From CAZRQL01 sp964602415 (GTDB lineage Bacteria; Bacteroidota; Bacteroidia; Cytophagales; Flammeovirgaceae), in assembly GCA_964602415.1 (NCBI GenBank), contig CAZRQL010000011.1:1-64000 (forward strand): DNA of 64,000 bases, read 5' to 3'. A model generated the notes under the pieces. The model was not told where the DNA came from, ran no database searches, and saw nothing but the letters and a program-made list of their open reading frames with translations. Every line of letters starts with the position of its first letter. The stretch's first letter is position 1. The position numbers and the translations under genes were made by a program. This document shows positions 36,421 to 44,221 of this stretch, one piece after another.

Positions 36421-36918
36421 CTAAGCCAAAGCAGAAATTTTTTCTACACTTGTGTTGCGGGTATCAACTGTTACCATTAACCCCAAATCCTCAATAATTA
36501 GTAATAATTTTTTGTCTTGAATGGAATATACCTTACCGGTTTTACCCATTAAAGCCCCATTTTTCAGAATAATTCTATCTTCGATTGTGAATGATTGAGT
36601 ACTGATTGAAGAATGGTCAAACTCATTGAGCCAAAGTTTTATGGTATTGATTTCTTCCTCTTTAACAATAGCCGGTCTGCTCAACCAAAAAAGATACCTA
36701 ACAACACCATGAGCAGCGAAAACCTTTTGCCGCTCATTTTCAGCAATATTGACAAAGCAATAGGATGTAAAAAGAGGCTCTTCAATGATTTTTATCCTGT
36801 CAGACCAATTGCGTTTTTTCTTAATCGTAGGGCAATAAGTTTCTATACCCATTGAGTTGAGCTGAAGAGAAACTTTTTTCTCATTTCTGGGCTTAGTGTA
36901 TAAAACAAACCAAGGCAT
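36421..36918 (-). CDS. UpxY/NusG-like transcription antiterminator
   Basis: This is a NusG paralogue of about 165 residues. The N-terminal NGN domain begins with PWFVLYTKPRNEKKVSLQL and contains PLFTSYCFVNI. The C-terminal KOW domain holds LKNGALMGKTGKVYSI. In Bacteroides the UpxY proteins, usually encoded at the head of capsule operons, let RNA polymerase read through the leader of their own operon. The position here, just before the long run of polysaccharide genes, fits the same role. The ATG at 36918 is preferred over an in-frame GTG at 36927. Confidence 0.9.
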   Translation of the reverse strand: MPWFVLYTKPRNEKKVSLQLNSMGIETYCPTIKKKRNWSDRIKIIEEPLFTSYCFVNIAENERQKVFAAHGVVRYLFWLSRPAIVKEEEINTIKLWLNEFDHSSISTQSFTIEDRIILKNGALMGKTGKVYSIQDKKLLLIIEDLGLMVTVDTRNTSVEKISALA

Positions 36919-36929
36919 AATATACACGA

Positions 36930-38201
36930 TTAGAGTCTTGCGTTAATTAGGTTAGGGTTTAGAAAACCTTTTACATCATAGATAATCGAATTCTTTTCTT
37001 TTAATTTAGAAAAATCTATATCCTTAAATTCATTGTGAGACACTGCTAAAATGATGGCACTGTAGGTCTTATCAGGCAATTGATTGGTGACATTAATGCC
37101 GTATTCATGCATTACTTCCTGAGCAGATGCCCAAGGATCGAACACATCAATATTTGTATGGTAAGTTTTTAATTCGTTGTAAATATCTATAACACGGGTA
37201 TTTCTTATGTCCGGGCAGTTTTCTTTAAATGTAATTCCCAGTAGCAAGATATTGGCATCAATGATTTTAATATCTTTTTTAATCATCAATTTAACCACCT
37301 CGTGGGCTACATAAGCCCCCATGCCATCATTAAGGCGACGACCAGCCAAAATAATTTCGGGATGGTATCCCACTTCTTGGGCTTTCTGAGCCAAATAATA
37401 AGGATCGACACCGATGCAGTGCCCACCGACCAAGCCCGGTTTGAATTTAAGAAAATTCCACTTTGTGCCGGCGGCTTCCAAGACAGAATGTGTATCCAAA
37501 CCCATCAGATTGAATATCTTAGCCAATTCATTGACGAAGGCAATATTAATGTCGCGCTGGGAATTTTCAATGACCTTAGCCGCTTCGGCTACCTTGATAC
37601 TGGCAGCTTTAAACGTGCCTGCAACGATGATTGATTTGTAAAGATTGTCAACTACTTCTGCTACCTCTGGGGTTGAACCTGAAGTAACTTTGAGTATTTT
37701 TGTTACGGTGTGCTCTTTGTCGCCTGGATTGATTCGCTCAGGAGAATAACCACAGAAAAAATCAACGTTGTACACCAAACCGGATACCTTTTCTAAAACC
37801 GGTACGCACTCATCTTCTGTTACGCCGGGGTAAACAGTTGATTCATAAATAACTATATCACCTTTTTTAAGTACAGAGCCTACAGTATTGCTTGCTTTGT
37901 AAAGGGGGGTCAGGTCAGGACGGTTGTATTTGTCTGTGGGGGTTGGTACAGTAACGATGAATACATTGCAATCAGCGAGTTTAGACTTATCATCGGTTGG
38001 TTTCAGCCCGGCACGGAGGGCTTTGTTCAAATGCTCGTCATCCACTTCCAGGGTCGCGTCATGTCCTTCATTAAGTTGTGCAATTCTTTTTGAATTGATA
38101 TCAAAGCCAATAACGGGGTATTTGAAAGCGAATTCGACAGCCAAAGGCAAACCGACATAACCAAGACCAATAACAGCTATTCGTTTATTTTGTGTAGTCA
38201 T
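36930..38201 (-). CDS. Nucleotide-sugar 6-dehydrogenase, UDP-N-acetylhexosamine type (TviB/WbpO-like)
   Basis: This NAD-dependent dehydrogenase of about 423 residues has AVIGLGYVGLPLAVEFA (NAD loop), PTPTDKYNRPDL, FFCGYSPERINPGDKEHTV and the catalytic cysteine in GLVGGHCIGVDPYYL. The SPERINPGDK signature marks the group that oxidises UDP-N-acetylglucosamine or -galactosamine to the uronic acid, as in TviB and WbpO, in contrast to the ugd gene of this locus. The start MTTQNKRIAV (38201) overlaps the regulator gene by 17 bases. Confidence 0.92.
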   Translation of the reverse strand: MTTQNKRIAVIGLGYVGLPLAVEFAFKYPVIGFDINSKRIAQLNEGHDATLEVDDEHLNKALRAGLKPTDDKSKLADCNVFIVTVPTPTDKYNRPDLTPLYKASNTVGSVLKKGDIVIYESTVYPGVTEDECVPVLEKVSGLVYNVDFFCGYSPERINPGDKEHTVTKILKVTSGSTPEVAEVVDNLYKSIIVAGTFKAASIKVAEAAKVIENSQRDINIAFVNELAKIFNLMGLDTHSVLEAAGTKWNFLKFKPGLVGGHCIGVDPYYLAQKAQEVGYHPEIILAGRRLNDGMGAYVAHEVVKLMIKKDIKIIDANILLLGITFKENCPDIRNTRVIDIYNELKTYHTNIDVFDPWASAQEVMHEYGINVTNQLPDKTYSAIILAVSHNEFKDIDFSKLKEKNSIIYDVKGFLNPNLINARL

Positions 38202-38754
38202 ATTCAGATTCCCAAATAAGTAGTAAATGTTCAGACGTGTTTTTTTTGTAGTTCTCAAACTCAGATGGCTCAAAGATAATGTACCTTATCTTTCTTCCAA
38301 TTAATGTTTCTGATTTAGCAACGAGATTGAGTAAATAATGTTTGTCAATTTCTGTCCCGATAAAAAGTAGATCTATGATGTTGGTGTCAATCCCTTTTGC
38401 AAACCCACCACACAAATAAACAGATTTCAATTTGCCAAGTTTCAAACTAATTTGCTCAATAACCCTATCTATGCCCACATATTTACGCACAATTGATTGT
38501 AAATCACTAAAGAGAGGGTGGGATACATTGGCCTTAAACAGTTTTTTGTTTCCTTCGCTGTAAGATACCAACATACCTGCTTGCTCAAACTTATTGAGTT
38601 CCAGCCTTATAGAATTGGAACTTTCTCCGAACTCATTTTCCAAACTCCGCAAATGACTGCTTAGATTCCCATTCAAAAAGAACTTAAGTAAAAGTTTGAT
38701 GCGCGTTTTGGAAGTGATGAGAGTGTCTAACATTGAGCTGTTTTTTTTACTCAT
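38185..38754 (-). CDS. Winged-helix regulator with degenerate nucleotidyltransferase-like domain
   Basis: The N-terminal half (ITSKTRIKLLLKFF, then SSNSIRLELNKFEQAGMLV) is an ArsR/MarR-like winged helix. The C-terminal half (YLCGGFAKGIDTNIIDLLFIG) resembles the MNT nucleotidyltransferase fold, but the expected Asp-x-Asp pair is reduced to one aspartate, so catalysis is doubtful. Proteins of this type often head exopolysaccharide loci in Bacteroidota. It is the first gene of the locus. A promoter at 38765-38795 would start RNA about 5 bases before ATG 38754, so ATG 38733 (MLDTLITSK) may be the real start. Confidence 0.75.
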   Translation of the reverse strand: MSKKNSSMLDTLITSKTRIKLLLKFFLNGNLSSHLRSLENEFGESSNSIRLELNKFEQAGMLVSYSEGNKKLFKANVSHPLFSDLQSIVRKYVGIDRVIEQISLKLGKLKSVYLCGGFAKGIDTNIIDLLFIGTEIDKHYLLNLVAKSETLIGRKIRYIIFEPSEFENYKKNTSEHLLLIWESEYDYTK

Positions 38755-38764
38755 TATTTGAGTA

Positions 38765-38795
38765 CAAAATTATTTCAAAAAAAGGATAATACAAA
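38765..38795 (-). promoter_or_regulatory. Promoter at the head of the polysaccharide locus
   Basis: On the minus strand TTTG (38795-38792), a 19-base spacer and TAATTTTG (38772-38765) match the Bacteroidota -33/-7 promoter in both elements and in spacing. It is the only full match I found upstream of the 31-kb run of minus-strand genes, and it would drive the regulator gene and those that follow. Confidence 0.65.
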
Positions 38796-38901
38796 AAAAC
38801 GAAACACTTTTTTTACGAATTTCAAACAAAAAGGTTTCTTCTTCATTGAAAGAATCTCTCAATTTAGAAGTTGGTGCGGGGCTTTAATGATTTTATTGTG
38901 T

Positions 38902-38909
38902 TAAATTTG
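38902..38909 (+). promoter_or_regulatory. -7 element of the DUF1573 gene
   Basis: TAAATTTG matches TAnnTTTG exactly. It lies 30 bases upstream of ATG 38939 but only 2 bases before ATG 38912, so it decides the start in favour of 38939. I saw no clear -33 TTTG. Confidence 0.45.
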
Positions 38910-38938
38910 TAATGAAAAATTGCATAAACATATTGATT

Positions 38939-40036
38939 ATGAATCGAATAGTTTGCGTGTGGCTGTTTTTATTGTTTTGGGTTCATCCTAAAACTATTTT
39001 GGCTCAATCCGAAATTGTTTTTGAGAAAACGAGCCATAATTTTGGCAGTATCAAAGAAGAAAACGGTCCTGTAACCTATGTTTTTAAATTCAAAAACAAT
39101 GGCCTTTCTCCTGTCAAACTGTTGGATGTCAAGCCCTCATGTGGTTGCACAACCCCCGAATGGTCTAAAGATGAAGTGCTACCCTCTGCCGAAGGATATA
39201 TTTCAGCCACTTTTGATCCCAGAAACCGCCCGGGAAATTTTGATAAGTTCATAAGCGTCAGAACCAATGGACTGCCTGCTATCTTAAATTTACAAATTTC
39301 AGGTGAAGTCATACCAAGACCCAAAGGGCCTGAAGATTGGTATCCAAGCAAAAGCGGCAACCTGAGAATGAGCCGAGATTACATATTTTTTGGAAATATA
39401 TTGCACGATCAAAAAGATACCGCTTCAAGTATTCTTTACAACCAGGGAGAAAAATCTATCACCCTTTTTTGGGATAAACTCCAGCTCCCCGGGCACTTAA
39501 AAATCAGTCCGGAAAATGGGCAACACGTTATTGAGCCCCAAAAAACGCTGAAAGTAACGTTTGAGTTTGACCCCAAACTCAAAAATGACTGGGGTTATGT
39601 ATTTGATCTGGTAAATTTGGAGACCAATGACGAAGAGCAGCCACGGAAAAGATTCAGTATTTCGGCAGACATAAAAGAAAACTTTTCCCATTTGAAAGAC
39701 ACTGATAAAAGCCCCAAAATTGAGTTTGATAAAGTTGAACACAATTTTGGCAGTGTGCTCCAAAATACACAGACCACCACCACCTTTGTTATCAAAAACA
39801 CCGGAGATGCGCCGTTGCTCATCAGAAAATGCAAAGCAAGTTGTGGGTGTACAGCAAGCCAGCCCCGAAAAACCAACTTGATGCCCGGAGAAAGCACCTC
39901 GGTAGATGTTAGTTATTCGAGTGGCAGTCAAGAAGGTAGCCAAGTTAAAACCATCACCATCATATCCAATGACCCCAAAAGTTCGGAAAATACACTTACC
40001 ATAAAGGCAAATGTCTTGAAAAGCAACTCTAAGTGA
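38939..40036 (+). CDS. Exported protein with two DUF1573 domains
   Basis: This protein of about 365 residues has a signal peptide (MNRIVCVWLFLLFWVHPKTILAQ) and two DUF1573 (ASH-like immunoglobulin fold) domains. The first, near residues 25-130, contains SHNFGSIKEENG and PSCGCTTPEW. The second, near 265-360, contains EHNFGSVLQNTQ and ASCGCTASQPR. The CGCT cysteine pair is diagnostic of the family. Its function is not established; it is common in Bacteroidota envelopes. An ATG nine codons upstream (38912) is rejected because the -7 element at 38902-38909 leaves no room. Confidence 0.88.
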   Translation: MNRIVCVWLFLLFWVHPKTILAQSEIVFEKTSHNFGSIKEENGPVTYVFKFKNNGLSPVKLLDVKPSCGCTTPEWSKDEVLPSAEGYISATFDPRNRPGNFDKFISVRTNGLPAILNLQISGEVIPRPKGPEDWYPSKSGNLRMSRDYIFFGNILHDQKDTASSILYNQGEKSITLFWDKLQLPGHLKISPENGQHVIEPQKTLKVTFEFDPKLKNDWGYVFDLVNLETNDEEQPRKRFSISADIKENFSHLKDTDKSPKIEFDKVEHNFGSVLQNTQTTTTFVIKNTGDAPLLIRKCKASCGCTASQPRKTNLMPGESTSVDVSYSSGSQEGSQVKTITIISNDPKSSENTLTIKANVLKSNSK

Positions 40037-40062
40037 TGCTTGCTGTAAAAAAATAGAAACTG

Positions 40063-40088
40063 CTTGGGTATGCAAAAACATACCCAAG
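40063..40088 (+). terminator. Stem-loop between the DUF1573 and TerC genes
   Basis: A perfect 10-base stem (CTTGGGTATG with CATACCCAAG) and a CAAAAA loop lie 26 bases after the DUF1573 stop and 16 bases before the TerC start. There is only a weak T stretch after it, so it may be an inefficient terminator, an RNA-stabilising hairpin or a leader element of the TerC gene. Confidence 0.45.
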
Positions 40089-40104
40089 TTCCGTTATAGA
40101 TGGC

Positions 40105-40896
40105 ATGGAACATCTGTTAACTTTCGATACCATCGTCGGGTTGTTTACCTTAACCCTGATGGAAGTAGTTCTGGGCATTGATAATATAGTCTTTATGTCA
40201 ATTATGGTAGGTCGGCTACCCAAAGAGCAGCACAAAAGAGCCAGCAATATTGGTTTGTTGTTGGGATTGATTCCCAGATTGGGCTTGCTGGCTTTAATCT
40301 CGGTACTCATGCACCTTAACCAACCTATTATTGAGTGGCAAACTGTTCATTTTTCTCTTAGTGCGAAAGGATTGATTTTGCTGTTGGGTGGGTTGTTTTT
40401 GATTTACAATAGCACCACAGAAATCCACTACAAGTTGGAAGGTGAAATCGAGGACAGCGAAGAGACCAAAAAAATACCTGTTCCGCCAAAGTTTAGTTAC
40501 ATCATGATTCAAATCATGATTTTAAACGTAGTCTTTTCGTTTGACTCGGTTTTGACGGCTGTGGGCTTGGCAAAAGACATCGAGGTTATGGTCTTTGCGG
40601 TTGTGTTTTCTGCTGGTATAATGGTTCTTTTTGCCCAAAGGATAGGCGATTTTGTAAACAATCACCCAACGGTGAAAATGTTGGCCTTATCTTTTTTACT
40701 TTTGATAGGCTTTATGTTGGTGGTAGAGGCATTTGAAATCGAAATTCCCAAAGGCTATATTTATTTTGCAATGGGCTTTTCTTTATTTGTTGAGATTCTA
40801 AATTTAGCCATGAGAAAACGCAGCAAAAGAGTGAAACTGAACACGATATACGATAAAGAATTGGGAAACAATAATCTACAAGATTTAAATTCCTAA
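40105..40896 (+). CDS. TerC-family integral membrane protein
   Basis: This 263-residue protein has seven or so membrane segments. TerC-family acidic motifs are visible: TLMEVVLGIDNIVFMSIM near the N-terminus and VFSFDSVLTAVGLA in the second half, each with the conserved Asp in a membrane helix. Family members include manganese exporters (Alx/MeeF), TerC of tellurite-resistance operons and YceF-type proteins active at translocation. Metal export is plausible but not certain. No other tellurite genes are near. A stem-loop lies just upstream. Confidence 0.9.
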   Translation: MEHLLTFDTIVGLFTLTLMEVVLGIDNIVFMSIMVGRLPKEQHKRASNIGLLLGLIPRLGLLALISVLMHLNQPIIEWQTVHFSLSAKGLILLLGGLFLIYNSTTEIHYKLEGEIEDSEETKKIPVPPKFSYIMIQIMILNVVFSFDSVLTAVGLAKDIEVMVFAVVFSAGIMVLFAQRIGDFVNNHPTVKMLALSFLLLIGFMLVVEAFEIEIPKGYIYFAMGFSLFVEILNLAMRKRSKRVKLNTIYDKELGNNNLQDLNS

Positions 40897-40956
40897 CAAT
40901 TCTTAATGCGTGTCTGTTTTTCAAAACATTTAAGGCAAATTCTCTTAACTTTTGCG

Positions 40957-40964
40957 TAACTTTG
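40957..40964 (+). promoter_or_regulatory. -7 element of the glycogen-synthase-like gene
   Basis: TAACTTTG matches TAnnTTTG. RNA would start near 40970, excluding the upstream in-frame start at 40952 and favouring ATG 40982 (or 40973). No -33 TTTG is present at the right distance. Confidence 0.5.
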
Positions 40965-40981
40965 CAAATATTATGCAAACT

Positions 40982-41782
40982 ATGTCAAAATTAAAAGTCT
41001 TATACGTATCAAGCGAAATTTTCCCTTTCGTAAGCTACTCTTCAGTGGCAAACTATGTAAGAAAACTGCCCCAATCCATGCAAGAAAGAGGTATGGAAAT
41101 CAGGATCTTAGTACCCAGATTTGGCATTATCAACGAAAGAAAAAATAGGCTTCATGAAGTGGTTAGACTTTCAGGCATCAATATTTCGATTGCAGATGAA
41201 GAAAAGCCTCTCACCATCAAAGTGGCTTCAGTACCCAATGCCAAACTTCAGGTTTATTTCATTGACAATGATGATTACTTTCATAGAAAATCTTTTTTGA
41301 CAGACAGCAACGAAAACTTTTTTGCCGACAACGACGAAAGAGCCATTTTCTTTTGCAAAGGAGTCATAGAGACCGTCAAAAAATTGGGTTGGGCTCCTGA
41401 CATAGTTCATTGCAACGATTGGATGACAAGTTTGATTCCTTTGTACCTGAAAACAGCTTACAAAAACGAACCCATGTTCAAAGATGTCAAAACGGTATTT
41501 ACTATCTACAACACATCTTTCAACTACAAATTTGATGAGAACTTATTGAGCAAAGTCAAACTCAATGATATAGAAGATTCTATGCTTGCACCTTTGAAAT
41601 CAGCTGATTTTGAAGGATTTATAGGGATAGGGGCGGCTTATTCGGACTGCGTAACCAGGGCCACACACGAAGCGGATGGAATTTGCAAGGAACTATTGGC
41701 CCACAAAAATGTCGAAACCGTAGAAATGACTGAAGATTATTCTGACAAATACTTCAATATCTATCAAGGTCTGAGAAGCTAA
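40982..41782 (+). CDS. Glycogen/starch synthase-like protein, GT5 N-terminal domain only
   Basis: The protein (about 266 residues from MSKLKVLYVSSEIFPFV) corresponds to the N-terminal half of bacterial glycogen synthases: the ADP-glucose-binding N-terminal strand, EIRILVPRFG, and PDIVHCNDWMTSLIPLYLK. The C-terminal GT-B domain with the second substrate site is absent, and a terminator follows, so this is a natural short form and not a sequencing break. Similar short proteins are common in Bacteroidota next to DUF4270 or pantothenate genes. Activity as a synthase is doubtful without the C-terminal domain. Confidence 0.82.
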   Translation: MSKLKVLYVSSEIFPFVSYSSVANYVRKLPQSMQERGMEIRILVPRFGIINERKNRLHEVVRLSGINISIADEEKPLTIKVASVPNAKLQVYFIDNDDYFHRKSFLTDSNENFFADNDERAIFFCKGVIETVKKLGWAPDIVHCNDWMTSLIPLYLKTAYKNEPMFKDVKTVFTIYNTSFNYKFDENLLSKVKLNDIEDSMLAPLKSADFEGFIGIGAAYSDCVTRATHEADGICKELLAHKNVETVEMTEDYSDKYFNIYQGLRS

Positions 41783-41804
41783 TTGCATATTTGCAACGTA
41801 ATGC

Positions 41805-41840
41805 AAGGGAGTTGCTTGCAATTTTGGCAACTCCCTTTTT
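41805..41840 (+). terminator. Rho-independent terminator after the glycogen-synthase-like gene
   Basis: An 11-base perfect stem (arms 41805-41815 AAGGGAGTTGC and 41827-41837 GCAACTCCCTT) with an 11-base loop is followed by five T. It lies only 11 bases before the DUF4270 start codon, so it could also act on translation or readthrough of that gene. Confidence 0.8.
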
Positions 41841-41851
41841 GTTTCCATAAT

Positions 41852-43171
41852 ATGAAAAAAATACTTCTCCTTTTTTTTTGGGTCGCCCTTCTATGGGGAT
41901 GCGACAACCCAAGCCTATTGGGTATTCAAGGCGACTCTTCTCTTAGTATCTTATTTACAGATACTTTCACCTTAGAAACCCACACTGTTTGGCCTGATAC
42001 CACTTACTCTACCAACACTTCGCGCTCCTTAATTGGCAGGCTCAATGTACCTGACATGGTCGCAATACAGGCGCGTTCGTTTACGCAAATTGTTGGTAAT
42101 GTGCAAAATGGACTCATCACCAAACCTCAAGGAGACGCGCCGCGTTTTGTGTCGGCAGAGGTAGTTTTGTACTATGACTACGTCAATGGGGACTCCACCG
42201 AGAGAGCCGATATCATCATCAATTCATTGGATTCGCCCATCTATCGTATCCGATACAACATATACCAAACGCTGGCTATAGGCAAAGAAGTAGGTCGGCT
42301 CAAAGAATATAAGTTTGGTTTCATAAACCCTTCAGATATATCTACTTACAAAGTAGCAAGAATATCTCTTGACTCATTATTTGCCGGCTCAATGTTCAGT
42401 CGGGTGTTGAGCGGAACAAGTCTTCAAGACTTCCAAAAAGAATTCAAAGGCTTGGCTCTCAGCTCAACACATCAAAATTCAATCATGGGAGCTTTGGTAA
42501 AAACAGCCGTCAGCAGCATCAGGTTTTCATACTATAAATCGGCTTCAGACACTATATTGAGCAGTTACTTTTTGGGCTTCAACGGGGGCTGGCAGTTCAA
42601 CGAACTGAGGCCGGATTTTTCGGTCAATCCAAAGCTGTCTCAGTTTAAGATAGGAGATTCAATAGCCAGTGAGATGCTTGACAATCAGTTGTTTTTGCAA
42701 TCGGGGCTGGGTTGGGCTGCCATGGTCAGGGTGCCTTATCTGCATCTTTGGCTTCAAGAACAAAAACCTTACATCAACAAAGCGGAGTTGGTGTTGGATC
42801 CTATTATTGACTATGACCCCGCTTTGGTTCGCCCCCCGTTAAATCTTTTCTTTTATCAAGGCGGTCCCAATCGTTTTGTGAGCCGGCAAGAAGAGACCAA
42901 TTTTTACTTGGGTTTGGCTTTTGAGAGCAGTAGCACGGTCGGCCTCAATGTACCCTACAGCCAAGGTGGACGCAATTACCCTAACGCTTCTATGACGCTT
43001 TACATACAAGATTTGGTATCTAAAAGAAAAATTCATCCGGGTTTTATCATTTATCCCGACCAGTCAGGGGCTGAGGTTTCGATATTACCCTCTGTAAAAC
43101 TGGCTGATTCTAAGCACCCTAAGCCTGAACTAAAAATGAAACTGCGTGTTTATTACACAATTAATCTTTAA
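41852..43171 (+). CDS. DUF4270-family lipoprotein
   Basis: This is a Bacteroidota-specific surface or periplasmic lipoprotein of about 439 residues. The start MKKILLLFFWVALLWGCDNPSLLG gives a clear lipobox (LLWGC). Family features are the early DPS-like DNPSLLGI, PDTTYSTNTSRSLIGRLN, and a beta-rich body ending in a strand KMKLRVYYTINL. DUF4270 has no assigned function. It lies 11 bases after a terminator hairpin that ends the glycogen-synthase-like transcript, and the gene pair recurs in related genomes (from memory). An in-frame start 69 bases upstream would have to be read through the terminator hairpin. Confidence 0.85.
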   Translation: MKKILLLFFWVALLWGCDNPSLLGIQGDSSLSILFTDTFTLETHTVWPDTTYSTNTSRSLIGRLNVPDMVAIQARSFTQIVGNVQNGLITKPQGDAPRFVSAEVVLYYDYVNGDSTERADIIINSLDSPIYRIRYNIYQTLAIGKEVGRLKEYKFGFINPSDISTYKVARISLDSLFAGSMFSRVLSGTSLQDFQKEFKGLALSSTHQNSIMGALVKTAVSSIRFSYYKSASDTILSSYFLGFNGGWQFNELRPDFSVNPKLSQFKIGDSIASEMLDNQLFLQSGLGWAAMVRVPYLHLWLQEQKPYINKAELVLDPIIDYDPALVRPPLNLFFYQGGPNRFVSRQEETNFYLGLAFESSSTVGLNVPYSQGGRNYPNASMTLYIQDLVSKRKIHPGFIIYPDQSGAEVSILPSVKLADSKHPKPELKMKLRVYYTINL

Positions 43172-43232
43172 ACCAATAAAATTGTATTTTTGTATCTGAG
43201 GAATTTTTAAGCTTACTTGACAAAATATATTT

Positions 43233-44207
43233 ATGCAGCAACTTGATATTGAGTCTATTGGCGAATACGCTATAGGATACGCAGCCAAACTCTGCACAGA
43301 GTATTTTTCCAAAGGCTACCACCTGAGTGGCGAAGACATTGTTTCGGCTTGCGAGGTTAGGCAGGTGAATATGCTCATTGTCAAGGATATATTTTTAGAC
43401 TGGAAGCAACAAACCAACGCGCTGAAAAATTCTTATTTTGACTATTCTCACCCTGAAGTAGTAAAAATTTTAGAACAATTGACTTCTGAGCTTTCGAGGC
43501 ATATTTTAATGCCTGTTGAAACTTATGAGTTTTTTTTGGCTAAGGCTGTGAAAGAAACGATTTATTATTGTTTAGATCCGCATAGTTACCTGTTTGAGCT
43601 TATTGAGATTTTTTCTGATCAAAATGTTGTTGATAATCAAGAAGTTTTTGACGTTTTGAAATACCTATCTCTGCACCCTGAGCTCCAACAGGCCATCGCA
43701 AAAGATATTGAACTTTGCGGAACCATGATTTTTATTCGGGACTTGATAGATATTATTGAGTTTAGGTGTTCAGACAAAAAGTTGCTTCAAAATACGGATG
43801 GGATTTTACAGCAATTCAAAGATTATTTTGATTTTGAAATTGGGAATTGGTGGATAAAATCTGCTGACGACGAACTGGTTGGGCATGCAGTCAAACCTGA
43901 AGAAGAAAGTTTTGAGCCGCTTGTCAGCCACGAGAGCCACTCGCTGCCCGAATTGGAAACAAGCGAAATAGCACCCATACAATCACCGCAAATTCCTTCG
44001 CAGCAAGCAAATGAAAGCAGGTTTGTTGATATTTTGTTTGGTTCCAACCTGCAAGATTATGAAGCGGCAATGCAAAAAATCGAAGAGTTTTCTTCTTATT
44101 CCGAAGCAGTCAATTATCTAAAGAGCACTTACGCCAAAAAATACAATTGGGAAAGCAGCAGCGTGCTAAGCGACTTTTTAGACGAGATAGATAGTCGTTT
44201 CGATTAA
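43233..44207 (+). CDS. Uncharacterised 324-residue protein
   Basis: I do not recognise this family. The N-terminal 210 residues are predicted mostly helical (for example ESIGEYAIGYAAKLCTEYF and TYEFFLAKAVKETIYYCLD). A low-complexity, acidic and proline-rich linker (about 215-265, with ATTSEIAP-like text such as LETSEIAPIQSPQIPSQQ) leads to a C-terminal helical segment of about 60 residues (DYEAAMQKIEEFSSYSEAV). No signal peptide or membrane segment is seen. It lies 15 bases upstream of msrA and may share its transcript. Confidence 0.7.
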   Translation: MQQLDIESIGEYAIGYAAKLCTEYFSKGYHLSGEDIVSACEVRQVNMLIVKDIFLDWKQQTNALKNSYFDYSHPEVVKILEQLTSELSRHILMPVETYEFFLAKAVKETIYYCLDPHSYLFELIEIFSDQNVVDNQEVFDVLKYLSLHPELQQAIAKDIELCGTMIFIRDLIDIIEFRCSDKKLLQNTDGILQQFKDYFDFEIGNWWIKSADDELVGHAVKPEEESFEPLVSHESHSLPELETSEIAPIQSPQIPSQQANESRFVDILFGSNLQDYEAAMQKIEEFSSYSEAVNYLKSTYAKKYNWESSSVLSDFLDEIDSRFD

Positions 44208-44221
44208 TTCGTCAAGAAATT

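Noticed and set aside
40063..40088. yybP-ykoY-type manganese riboswitch upstream of the TerC gene
   Set aside because: Only one simple 10-base stem-loop is present in the 68-base gap; the multi-helix junction of that riboswitch cannot be formed.
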